Below are positions 12,963 to 20,157 of a stretch of 26,792 nt of DNA, in pieces; the first letter of the stretch is position 1, and the number at the start of each line of letters is the position of its first letter. The stretch comes from CAZVEV01 sp964625865 (GTDB lineage: Bacteria; Planctomycetota; Phycisphaerae; SM23-33). The position numbers and the translations under genes are program-made. Where the stretch lies: contig CAZVEV010000053.1 in NCBI GenBank assembly GCA_964625865.1, positions 1 through 26,792 on the forward strand. The letters are read 5' to 3'. Under the pieces are notes generated by a model, which saw only the letters and a list, made by a program, of their open reading frames with translations, did no database searches and was not told the origin of the DNA.

Positions 12963-14891
12963 ATGGTAGATCGCAATCTTATTCGGTCGCTGGACATCAG
13001 CGACGACGACATTGAACAGCAGTTGCAGGGGGCCTTCGGGGCGGACTTCAACCTGGACGAGGTGGTTCAGGACAAGACGGCGCATGAAACCGGCGTGATT
13101 CTCAACGGGCGGATTGTCGCCCTCCTCGGCGACGACGTGATCGTCGAAGTCGGCCTCAAGAGTGAAGGGGCCGTCGACGTCGGCGAGTTTGAGGACGCCA
13201 GCAAGATCGAGATCGGCGAGCGGGTCGAGGTCTTCCTCGAAGAGGTCGAGTCCGACAGCGGGCTGGTGGTCCTCTCGAAGCGCAAGGCCGACCGTATCCG
13301 CGGGTGGGAACGGATCCTGGAGACCAACAGCGAAGGCGACGTGGTGACCGGCGTGGTGACGCGGAAGATCAAGGGCGGGCTGCTGGTGGACATCGGCGTG
13401 CCGGCCTTCCTCCCGGCCAGCCAGGTCGACATCCGCCGCCCGGGCGATATCGCCGAGTACATCGGGCGTGAGATCGAGTCGAAGATCCTCAAGATCGACG
13501 AAGACCGTCGCAACATCGTCGTCTCGCGCCGCAAGCTCATCGAGGAGCGTCGCGAAGCGGCCAAGCTGTCGCTGCTGGCCGAGATCGAAACGGGCCAGAC
13601 CCGCAAGGGCCAGGTCAAGAACATCGCGGACTTCGGTGCGTTCATCGACCTGGGCGGCATCGACGGACTGCTGCACATCACCGACATGAGCTGGGGCCGG
13701 ATCGGTCATCCCAGCGAAGTCGTCAAGATCAACGACGAGGTCGAGGTCATGGTCCTCAACGTGGACAAGGAGCGAGAGAAGATCGCCCTGGGCCTCAAGC
13801 AACTGACGCCCAGTCCGTGGGACGAAGTCGAGGAGAAGTACCCCATCGGCACGCGGGTTACCGGCACGGTGGTCAACATCGTCTCCTACGGTGCGTTCGT
13901 GAAACTGGAAGAGGGCCTCGAAGGCCTGGTCCATATCTCCGAGATGAGCTGGACCCGTCGAATCAACAATCCCGCCGAAGTCGTCACGCCCAAGGAAGAA
14001 GTGGACGTGGTCGTGCTGGACATCGACAAGAACAAGCAGGAGATCTCGCTGGGCATCAAGCAGGCCGAGGTCAACCCCTGGACGCTGGTCAAAGAGAAGT
14101 ACCCCCCGGGAACGCTTATCACCGGCCGCGTACGGACGATGACGAACTTCGGCGCGTTTGTGGAGATCGAAGAAGGCATCGACGGGCTGCTCCACGTTTC
14201 GGACCTGTCGTGGACCCGCAAGGTCGGACATGCCAGCGAACTGCTGAAGAAGGGCGAGGAAATGCAGTGTGTCGTACTCGCCGTCGACGAAGAGAAGATG
14301 CGCGTCTCTTTGGGCATGAAGCAACTGACCGAGGACCCGTGGCTGCGGATTATCCCCGAGCATTATCTGCCCGGACAGATCGTCCACGGCAAGGTCACGA
14401 AGATCACGAACTTCGGTGTCTTCGTCGAGCTTGAAGAGGAACTCGAAGGCCTGCTCCATATCTCCGAGCTGGCCGACCACAAGGTCGAAACGCCGCAGGA
14501 AGTGGTCAAGATCGGCGACGAGCTGGAGGTCAAGATCCTCCGCGTGGACTCCGAGGACCGCAAGATCGGCCTGAGCCTCAAGCGCGCCCAATGGGCCGCC
14601 GAAGAGAGCGAAGAAACCGGCGCCCCGGCGCGCGAGCCTGTTCGTCGTCGCGGCGGCCTGGCCGGTGAGGGCGGCCTGCTGGGCGACCTGGATCCGAACA
14701 TCATCCAGACCATCCGCATGACCGAGCCGGAAGGCGAAGAAGACCGCCCGCACCGTGACGTCGAGGGCGAGCAGGTGGACCCCGCCGCCGCCGACGAGAT
14801 TGTGATGGATGCGCTGGGTGACGATGCGGCCCCCGCCGCCGACGCCCCGGCCGACGAGGCCCCGGCCGACGAGGCGCCTTCGGACAGCTAG
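12963..14891 (+). CDS. rpsA: Small ribosomal subunit protein bS1
   Basis: A 642-residue protein with six S1 RNA-binding OB domains at roughly residues 43-107, 124-190, 211-280, 296-365, 383-450 and 468-537. Domains 3-6 carry the typical pattern G-V-x-x-I-x-x-FGAFVxL followed by GLLHISEMSW (NIADFGAFIDL, NIVSYGAFVKL, TMTNFGAFVEI, KITNFGVFVEL). The first two are divergent, as in classical bS1, where they bind the ribosome. The acidic tail from about 550 ends in Ala/Asp/Pro/Glu repeats (DAPADEAPADEAPSDS). It is longer than in enterobacteria and probably disordered. bS1 helps mRNA with structured or weak ribosome binding sites to initiate. The ATG at 12963 follows only a weak AAGG, consistent with translation governed by leader structure. 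A strong terminator follows. Confidence 0.95.
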   Translation: MVDRNLIRSLDISDDDIEQQLQGAFGADFNLDEVVQDKTAHETGVILNGRIVALLGDDVIVEVGLKSEGAVDVGEFEDASKIEIGERVEVFLEEVESDSGLVVLSKRKADRIRGWERILETNSEGDVVTGVVTRKIKGGLLVDIGVPAFLPASQVDIRRPGDIAEYIGREIESKILKIDEDRRNIVVSRRKLIEERREAAKLSLLAEIETGQTRKGQVKNIADFGAFIDLGGIDGLLHITDMSWGRIGHPSEVVKINDEVEVMVLNVDKEREKIALGLKQLTPSPWDEVEEKYPIGTRVTGTVVNIVSYGAFVKLEEGLEGLVHISEMSWTRRINNPAEVVTPKEEVDVVVLDIDKNKQEISLGIKQAEVNPWTLVKEKYPPGTLITGRVRTMTNFGAFVEIEEGIDGLLHVSDLSWTRKVGHASELLKKGEEMQCVVLAVDEEKMRVSLGMKQLTEDPWLRIIPEHYLPGQIVHGKVTKITNFGVFVELEEELEGLLHISELADHKVETPQEVVKIGDELEVKILRVDSEDRKIGLSLKRAQWAAEESEETGAPAREPVRRRGGLAGEGGLLGDLDPNIIQTIRMTEPEGEEDRPHRDVEGEQVDPAAADEIVMDALGDDAAPAADAPADEAPADEAPSDS

Positions 14892-14930
14892 ACGACAACC
14901 CCTTCGGCGCCCTGTCGCGCCGACGGTACC

Positions 14931-14980
14931 GCCGCCCCCGCCAGGCGTCCCCCAGACGCTCGGCGGGGGCGGCTTGTTTT
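14931..14980 (+). terminator. Intrinsic terminator of rpsA
   Basis: A perfect 12-bp stem, GCCGCCCCCGCC (14931-14942) with GGCGGGGGCGGC (14962-14973), encloses an inner stem GCGTC/GACGC. It is followed by TTGTTTT (14974-14980). It lies 40 bp after the rpsA stop and separates rpsA from the sigma-factor gene. Confidence 0.85.
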
Positions 14981-15115
14981 CGCGAGGGACGAGCAGTGCG
15001 AAGCCGCAAGCGGCCCCGTTGCGCGGGGCGGTGGTGCTTAAGTGGACGCCCGATTGTTCCGAAAAACACCATGAAGGAACCTGTTGTTGAGCGTAGGAAT
15101 TTGGAGGTAAGCGCA

Positions 15116-15943
15116 ATGCCCAGGATAACGTCGAAAACCGGCTTGGGGTGGTATCTCGATCAGATCAAGACCACGCCGCTGCTCAGTGCGAAAGAAGAGA
15201 GGCAACTGGCCAGGCGAATCCAGGAGCACTCGGACCCGATCGCCCGGGAGCAGATGGTCCAGGCCAACCTCCGTCTGGTGGTCAACATCGCCAAGGACTA
15301 CTCGAACCCCGGGATGACGCTGAGCGACCTGGTGGCTGAAGGCAATCTGGGCCTGCTGCGGGCGGTGGAGGAGTTCGACCCCAACGCCGGCGTGCGGTTC
15401 AGTACGTACGCGGCGTGGTGGATCAAGCAGTCAATCCGCCGGGCGCTGATCAACGCGGGCCAGCCTATCCATATCCCCGCGTACCTGATGAAGTTGATCA
15501 CGAAGTGGCGTCGCGCATCGCGCGAGTTGGAGACGACGCTCGGGCGTCCGCCAACGACGGAGGAGATGGCCCGAGCCCTTCGCGTGGGGGCCAAGAAGGC
15601 CGAGATCATCCGCCAGGGCCTCGCCGCCGTCAACGCTCCGAGCCAGATGGGCACCGATGAGAGCCAGGCCATTGCTGAAATGCTCTGCGGCTCGGACGAT
15701 GACGCTCCGGACCACGACATGATGCAGGCCTCCGACGCGCCGATCGTCAAGGCGTTGCTTTCCTCGCTGGAGGACCGCGAGCGGCGGATACTGGAACTCC
15801 GCTTCGGCCTGGACGGCCACGAGGGCCCGCCACGAACGTTCAAGGAAATCGGCAAGATCGTCGGCCTGACGCGAGAACGCGTCCGCCAACTGGAGAAAAA
15901 GGCCCTGGCCTCCCTCCAGGAAGCCGCCGACAAGCTCGTGTAG
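15116..15943 (+). CDS. Short RpoD/SigA-type sigma-70 factor
   Basis: A 275-residue sigma-70 protein. Region 1.2 spans about 6-35 (LGWYLDQIKTTPLLSAKEE). Region 2 spans about 42-110, with the core-binding and -10-reading segments LRLVVNIAKDY, DLVAEGNLGLLRAVEEFDP and FSTYAAWWIKQSIRRAL. Region 3 spans about 118-195. Region 4 spans about 215-270, with the -35-reading helix-turn-helix (FKEIGKIVGLTRERVRQLE). Region 1.1 and the long non-conserved insert of large housekeeping sigmas are absent. It could be the main sigma in a short form or a group 2 paralogue; the sequence alone cannot decide. The ATG at 15116 was chosen because GGAGG lies eight bases upstream; an in-frame ATG at 15071 would add 15 residues. 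It follows rpsA and the rpsA terminator, so it needs its own promoter in 14981-15100, where none is obvious. Confidence 0.9.
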   Translation: MPRITSKTGLGWYLDQIKTTPLLSAKEERQLARRIQEHSDPIAREQMVQANLRLVVNIAKDYSNPGMTLSDLVAEGNLGLLRAVEEFDPNAGVRFSTYAAWWIKQSIRRALINAGQPIHIPAYLMKLITKWRRASRELETTLGRPPTTEEMARALRVGAKKAEIIRQGLAAVNAPSQMGTDESQAIAEMLCGSDDDAPDHDMMQASDAPIVKALLSSLEDRERRILELRFGLDGHEGPPRTFKEIGKIVGLTRERVRQLEKKALASLQEAADKLV

Positions 15944-15968
15944 GAGCTTTCCGCCCTGAAGCACATCC

Positions 15969-16004
15969 GACCCGCGGGTCTCCGTGCCCGCGGGTCTTCT
16001 CTTT
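15969..16004 (+). terminator. Intrinsic terminator of the sigma-factor gene
   Basis: A perfect 10-bp stem, GACCCGCGGG (15969-15978) with CCCGCGGGTC (15987-15996), has an 8-nt loop and is followed by the T-rich TTCTCTTT. It lies 25 bp after the sigma-factor stop and 40 bp before the end of the convergent zinc-ribbon gene. The tail faces the plus direction. Confidence 0.8.
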
Positions 16005-16043
16005 GGGTAGCAGTACTGCTCCGGTCGGTTCGGCCGATGTCAC

Positions 16044-16523
16044 CTACTGCCTCTGAAGGGCGCGTTTCCGCCAGTGTGCGGTCATGTTGCAGTTGCACTT
16101 GGGACAGATGCTGTCGCGTACTCGGGGCCGTCCGTTCGCCCGGCCGCGGGGCGGGCGGGCTGCTGCGGCCCTCGCCTGGGCCTTCATCGCTTCGGACAGG
16201 ACGTATCGCTCGCACTGCGGGCACTTCTGGAGGGCCACCGCACACTGCCTCTTGCCGCACAGTTCACAGTCGGCGGGCAGCGCGGCGCCGCCTTCGTCGT
16301 ACAAGAGAACCTGCCGACGGAATTCCCCGCCGCACTTGATGCAGCCGAAGGCGATCTCGGTCTGCGCATCGCGGGGCGGGTCCGCCGCGCCGCCGGTGAA
16401 CTGCCATACCACGATCGCCGTGGAAACGACGATGATCGCCCCAAGGGCCGCTATGGGAAGATACGGGCGGAGACGGCCTGATTGCTCGACGTCAAGACCG
16501 CCATCGTTCCAGCGTTCGGCCAT
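16044..16523 (-). CDS. Membrane-anchored protein with four CxxC pairs (zinc-ribbon-like)
   Basis: A 159-residue protein of no family I recognise. One transmembrane helix (about 22-43, LPIAALGAIIVVSTAIVVW) follows a polar N-terminus. Four CxxC pairs follow: CIKC, CELC, CPQC and CPKC, the last at CPKCNCN. This implies two or more zinc ribbons. The short charged N-terminus and lack of a cleavable signal suggest a single-span anchor; which side the ribbons face is unclear. GGAGAG lies seven bases before the start. The gene starts 25 bp after the stop of the pseudopilin gene, so the two are probably co-transcribed, and a role near the pseudopilin or its secretion machinery is a guess. The tail is rich in Arg and Ala. 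Confidence 0.7.
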   Translation of the reverse strand: MAERWNDGGLDVEQSGRLRPYLPIAALGAIIVVSTAIVVWQFTGGAADPPRDAQTEIAFGCIKCGGEFRRQVLLYDEGGAALPADCELCGKRQCAVALQKCPQCERYVLSEAMKAQARAAAARPPRGRANGRPRVRDSICPKCNCNMTAHWRKRALQRQ

Positions 16524-16548
16524 CGGTGCTCTCCGGGCGTGGACGGCC

Positions 16549-17376
16549 CTATGGTACGGGCCAGTAGTTCGTCCCCCAGCCCTTGTCGGTGTAACACGGT
16601 TCGAGGTCTCGCGTGAAGCGGACGCTGCCGTCGCCGTAGGCGAACGGGATGGGATCGGGCGGCTGATCCTCGGGCCCGCCGCGCGAACGGGCGTGGTATC
16701 GCGAATTATACGTATGGGGCGTGTCCCATCCGCTGTAGCCGGAGGCCGAGTTGCCCGACATGTACTCGATCAGATCCCCGGCCAGCGGACGATGCGGCAC
16801 CTCGCCGAGGCGCTGGGGCATCTGGTCCAGCGGGGCGTGGGGCACGCAGGCGTTGGCCGACGTGGTGGCCCAGTCGTATCCGGCGTAGATCACTACGTTG
16901 CTGCGGTAGATCGTCCCGAGCGGCCAGGGGATGTCGATGCCCCAGATTCCTTTGGGCCCCACGGGGCAGACCAGGAGAGTCGGCGGACCCCCGCCCGGCG
17001 GCAGGCCGCCAAGGTACTCCTCGAAGACCTCGTTCATGTTCCGGTTGGCGTTGTTGGTCAGGCCGAACCAGTACGCGTGATTGTACGTGTTGGGCTGGGG
17101 ATACCGCGCGGGGAACTTGCGGTCGTTGTCCGAGGCGTAGTTGATCATGCCGGAGGCGACCTTGTGCTTGAACACGCCGCACAGCTTTGAACGGGTCTCG
17201 AAGCCTATGCGCACGAAGGCCGGCGCGAGAATCGCCAGCAGGATCGCAATGATGGCGATGACGACCATGAGTTCAAGCAGCGTAAACGCGCCATGCGCCC
17301 GCCGGCGCGTACGTCCGGTGCCGCGTGGCTTCGACGCCCAAAGACATGTTCGACAGTGCTCCGGTTCGGTCATCAT
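16549..17376 (-). CDS. Prepilin-type pseudopilin (planctomycete DUF1559-like)
   Basis: A 275-residue protein with a type IV/II prepilin N-terminus. A basic leader with RTRRRAHGA is followed by FTLLELMVVIAIIAILLAIL, where F is +1 and Glu is +5, the residue needed for methylation and assembly. The position before the cleavage site is Ala, not the usual Gly, as is common in planctomycete members. After the helix there is a beta-rich globular domain ending near FAYGDGSVRF, which corresponds to the C-terminal DG motif of this family. Four Cys are present downstream of the helix. Two ATG codons are adjacent (17376 and 17373); the outer one is taken, preceded by AGGGG, since earlier in-frame residues lack a match. 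Members are expected to be secretion or surface filament subunits. Directly upstream lie three 10-bp tandem repeats. Confidence 0.8.
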   Translation of the reverse strand: MMTEPEHCRTCLWASKPRGTGRTRRRAHGAFTLLELMVVIAIIAILLAILAPAFVRIGFETRSKLCGVFKHKVASGMINYASDNDRKFPARYPQPNTYNHAYWFGLTNNANRNMNEVFEEYLGGLPPGGGPPTLLVCPVGPKGIWGIDIPWPLGTIYRSNVVIYAGYDWATTSANACVPHAPLDQMPQRLGEVPHRPLAGDLIEYMSGNSASGYSGWDTPHTYNSRYHARSRGGPEDQPPDPIPFAYGDGSVRFTRDLEPCYTDKGWGTNYWPVP

Positions 17377-17436
17377 TGCGACAGCCCCTGAAATCCAGGC
17401 ACACTGCAAGTCACCTGCGACCTGCGAGGCACCCGT

Positions 17437-17466
17437 ACACATGATAACACATCATAACACATCATA
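17437..17466 (-). repeat. Three 10-bp tandem repeats upstream of the pseudopilin
   Basis: On the plus strand the units are ACACATGATA, ACACATCATA and ACACATCATA, three copies with one difference at a spacing of exactly 10 bp. On the minus strand each unit begins with TATGAT or TATCAT, close to a -10 hexamer, so they may be stacked promoter elements, operator sites on one helix face, or both. They lie 60-90 bp upstream of the pseudopilin start. No convincing -35 hexamer was found. Confidence 0.65.
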
Positions 17467-17515
17467 CAGTCCGGGGTCGGGTTTATTACAGGTGTTCCCC
17501 CGCAGGGGCGGAGAC

Positions 17516-18688
17516 TTACGCTGCGGAGATGTCCCCTTCGGCGGCGGTCAGCGGCTTGTCGTAGATGCGGTACGTCTTGTAGAGCGTGGCGTCAAGGGCG
17601 TGCTGGATCGTTCGCCTGGATATCTCGTTGTCTTCGAGGATCCACGAGGCCTCGGCGATATCGTATCCCTGGTCCTGGCAGCGGATGATATTATCCAGGA
17701 GCAGCAGGACGGTGACACCCGTACTGCGATATTCCTCCAGCGCCGCCAGGCCGAAGAACCTCGCCTCTCTGACCCGCTTCATCGCGCGGAGAAATCGAAT
17801 GAAACCGAACGGGAACAGCCGTCCCCCACAGGCCGCCAACCCCCGATTGATGTTCGGAATGCCCAACGACGTTCCTATCGGCTTGCCGTCCACCTCGGCC
17901 AGCACGATGATCTTCGGATCGATGATGAACTTCATCTCCCTGGCCAGTTCAAGCATCTCCTCCTCGGCGACCGGGACATAACCCCAGTTGTTCCGTCGGG
18001 CCTCTTCGAACACGTGCATGAACCGAGTGATCTCCTGCTCGTACTTGCGCATGTTTATGGGGCGCAGCGTCAGGCCGGGAACTCGGCGCTTCATCACCTT
18101 CGTCAGCCGGACCATGCGATCGTGCTGCGGCGTGCCGGGCACGAGTTGTGGAGGGTAGACCACGTAGGCGTAGAGGTCCTTGCACTTGTTCATCCCCGCC
18201 GCCTGCATCAGGGCGGCATAGCCCGGGGGATTGTACGGCATCAGCGCCATGGGCGGACGGTCGAAGCCCTCGATCAGCACGCCGCACTCGGCGTTCATCG
18301 AGGGGTTGACCGGCCCGCGGATGCTCGTCAGGCCACGCTCGCCCAGCCAGCGCTCCGCGCGGGCGATTAACGCGACGGCCGCTTCGGTGTCGTCCGGGAC
18401 GCATTCGAAGAAACCGAAGAACCCCACATTGTCGCCGTAGTGGGCGTTGTGGGCGGTGTTGTGGATGGCCGCCACGCGTCCCACGACTCGCCCGGACCGC
18501 TCGGCCAGGAACAGCGCCATCTCGGCGTGCTTGAAGAAGGCCGCCTTCCGCGCGAACAGCTTCACCTGTGCCCCCCGCGGGGGCGGTACCCAGTTCGGAT
18601 CATCGCGGTAGAGATCGAAGGGCAGTTGGAGGAAACGCTTCCGCCCGCGCCGGTCCGTTGCCTCGCGGATGTCGAGCCGGCCGGTCAT
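17516..18688 (-). CDS. GNAT-type acyltransferase, bacterial ceramide synthase-like (bCerS-like)
   Basis: A 390-residue protein of the family with the long N-terminal half that I associate with bacterial ceramide synthases, sometimes mislabelled dATP pyrophosphohydrolase. Visible marks are PFDLYRDDPNWVPP (about 23-36), FKHAEMALFLAERSGRVVGR, DNVGFFGFFE, RGPVNPSMNAECGVLIEGFD and MPYNPPGYAALMQAAGM. A GNAT-like C-terminal half follows, with IIVLAEVDGKPIGTSLGIPNIN and ARFFGLAALEEYRSTGV. In Caulobacter such a protein N-acylates the oxidised sphingoid base. Its ATG overlaps the stop of the alpha-oxoamine synthase gene by four bases (ATGA), so the two are translationally coupled. The adjacent SPT-like gene strongly supports a ceramide role over other GNAT functions, but substrates are inferred. 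Confidence 0.75.
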   Translation of the reverse strand: MTGRLDIREATDRRGRKRFLQLPFDLYRDDPNWVPPPRGAQVKLFARKAAFFKHAEMALFLAERSGRVVGRVAAIHNTAHNAHYGDNVGFFGFFECVPDDTEAAVALIARAERWLGERGLTSIRGPVNPSMNAECGVLIEGFDRPPMALMPYNPPGYAALMQAAGMNKCKDLYAYVVYPPQLVPGTPQHDRMVRLTKVMKRRVPGLTLRPINMRKYEQEITRFMHVFEEARRNNWGYVPVAEEEMLELAREMKFIIDPKIIVLAEVDGKPIGTSLGIPNINRGLAACGGRLFPFGFIRFLRAMKRVREARFFGLAALEEYRSTGVTVLLLLDNIIRCQDQGYDIAEASWILEDNEISRRTIQHALDATLYKTYRIYDKPLTAAEGDISAA

Positions 18689-19914
18689 GACTGCGACGCG
18701 GCCTCGGCGTCTTCGGCATGGGCGGCACGAACTTGCGTAATCGCGTCGATCAGCGTGTCCACGTGCTCGCGCGTGTGGTTGGCGGTGGGAATCACCCGCA
18801 GGATGGACGTGCCGATTGGCACGGCGGGGTACAGGACGGCGTTGGTCCAGATGCCGTGCTTCTCGTAGAGCGCGGCGCTCAAGTGCAACGCGTCGCTTCC
18901 GTTGCCCTGGATCGGCGTGATCGGCGTCTGGGTCTGCCCGATGTCAAAGCCGGCGGCCTTCAGGCCGCTCTGGAGCATCTCCGTGTTGTGCCACATCGTC
19001 TTGCGCCGATCGTGGGCCTCGCGGACAATCTTGAGCGCCTCGAGCGTAGCCGCCGCGACGCAGGCGGGCATGGCCTTGGTGAACAGGATCGTCGGCGCGG
19101 TGTACTTGAGGTAGTCGATGATCATGCTGTCGCCGGCAACGAATCCGCCCGTAGTCGCCAGCGCCTTGCTGCACGTGCCCATGTGCAGGTCGATACGGTC
19201 CTCAACGCCGAGCAGTTCGGCCGTCCCGCGACCGTTCTCGCCGCAGACGCCCGTGCCGTGGGCGTCGTCAACCAACAGGCGGGCCCCGTGCTTCTCGCAC
19301 AGGTCGCACAGCTCGTTCAGCGGCGCGATGTCGCCCTGCATGGAGTAGACGCCGTCAACGACGACCATCCTGGCCTGGCTGCGCGGGGTCTCCATCAGGA
19401 CCGCCTCGAGGTCCTCGAAATCGTTGTGGCGGAAGAACCGTACGCGGGCACCGGAGATTTTGGCCCCGCAGACCAGGCTGGCGTGGGCATAGCGGTCGAG
19501 GATTACCAGGTCCCGCGGACCGGCCAGCGCTGCGATGGTTCCCATCATCACGTGCGCGCCGTTGCTGAAGACCAGGGCCTTGTCCGTCCGTTTGAAGTCG
19601 GCCAGTTCCCGCTCCAACTCCTCGTGCAGTTCGATGGTGCCCGTCAGCGGGCGGGCGCCCATCGGCGCGCTGACGCCGTACTTGCTGACGATATCCGTTG
19701 CGGCCTCTATCACGCGCTGGTCGGTGGCGAGTCCCAGGTAGTCGTTCGTGCTGAACTGGAGGATCTTCCGCCCGTCGATATCGATCCAGGGCCCGGCGTT
19801 GTCCAGCGGCGACTGCCGATACAACACGCCCACAGCCGTCCGCTGGTCTCGTCGCTTTCTGATGATCCGAGACTGCGAAAAGTACTTCGCACACTTATCG
19901 AAAATGTCCGCCAT
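18685..19914 (-). CDS. Serine palmitoyltransferase-type alpha-oxoamine synthase
   Basis: A 409-residue PLP enzyme that condenses an amino acid with an acyl thioester. Family residues: SNGAH for cofactor phosphate, H144 (YAHAS) stacking on PLP, D217 and H219 (DDAHG), and Schiff-base K250 in MGTCSKALATTGGFVAGD. The GT-x-SK-x(5)GG pattern fits bacterial serine palmitoyltransferases (Spt) better than BioF or KBL, though those are close relatives and cannot be fully excluded. In Spt, serine and palmitoyl-CoA give 3-ketosphinganine in the first committed step of sphingolipid synthesis. The ATG at 19914 is preceded by AAAGGGA and yields the normal N-terminus MADIFDKCAKYF. The next gene overlaps its stop by four bases and is ceramide-synthase-like. 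The divergent gene encodes a GH3-type adenylating enzyme. Genes for bio or threonine catabolism are absent nearby. Confidence 0.82.
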   Translation of the reverse strand: MADIFDKCAKYFSQSRIIRKRRDQRTAVGVLYRQSPLDNAGPWIDIDGRKILQFSTNDYLGLATDQRVIEAATDIVSKYGVSAPMGARPLTGTIELHEELERELADFKRTDKALVFSNGAHVMMGTIAALAGPRDLVILDRYAHASLVCGAKISGARVRFFRHNDFEDLEAVLMETPRSQARMVVVDGVYSMQGDIAPLNELCDLCEKHGARLLVDDAHGTGVCGENGRGTAELLGVEDRIDLHMGTCSKALATTGGFVAGDSMIIDYLKYTAPTILFTKAMPACVAAATLEALKIVREAHDRRKTMWHNTEMLQSGLKAAGFDIGQTQTPITPIQGNGSDALHLSAALYEKHGIWTNAVLYPAVPIGTSILRVIPTANHTREHVDTLIDAITQVRAAHAEDAEAASQS

Positions 19915-20018
19915 TAGTTCCCTTTCCCAGGACAGCGCACACTGCAGGTCCGTCCGCGCGACACACCGTCTGACCCGGAACGGTTCCAGGCCCGCGACCA
20001 ACTACCGGCCGCTCAGCG

Positions 20019-20046
20019 CACATAGGAAAGCGGTTTTTTTTGTCAA
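20019..20046 (-). promoter_or_regulatory. Candidate promoter of the spt-like operon
   Basis: On the minus strand a perfect -35 TTGACA (20046-20041) is followed after 16 bp by TATGTG (20024-20019), which matches three of six -10 positions. An A-tract lies within the spacer. Transcription would start about 100 bp before the spt-like ATG. The same stretch read on the plus strand gives TTGTCA (20040-20045) and, 18 bp on, GATACC (20064-20069), a weak candidate for the divergent GH3 gene. The 243-bp gap thus seems to be a shared control region. Confidence 0.4.
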
Positions 20047-20157
20047 AGGCAAGCCCCAAATCTGATACCTTCTCGGTTTCTTGCCGGGCCTGCCGCTCCC
20101 CGCGGGGGGCGATGCGGTCCCGACCGGCAGTGGTCTGACCAGACCGGAGTAACCTGA

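Noticed and set aside
12963..14891. Repeated blocks in rpsA as possible DNA repeats
   Set aside because: They are the six homologous S1 domains, explained by protein structure.
12792..15116. A 774-codon frame antisense to rpsA
   Set aside because: The repeats it shows are the reverse image of the six S1 domains. No start signal or known domain.
18685..19914. Assignment as BioF or 2-amino-3-ketobutyrate ligase
   Set aside because: The lysine motif GTCSKALATTGG and coupling to a bCerS-like gene favour Spt, and no biotin or threonine genes are near. Kept as an alternative, not excluded.
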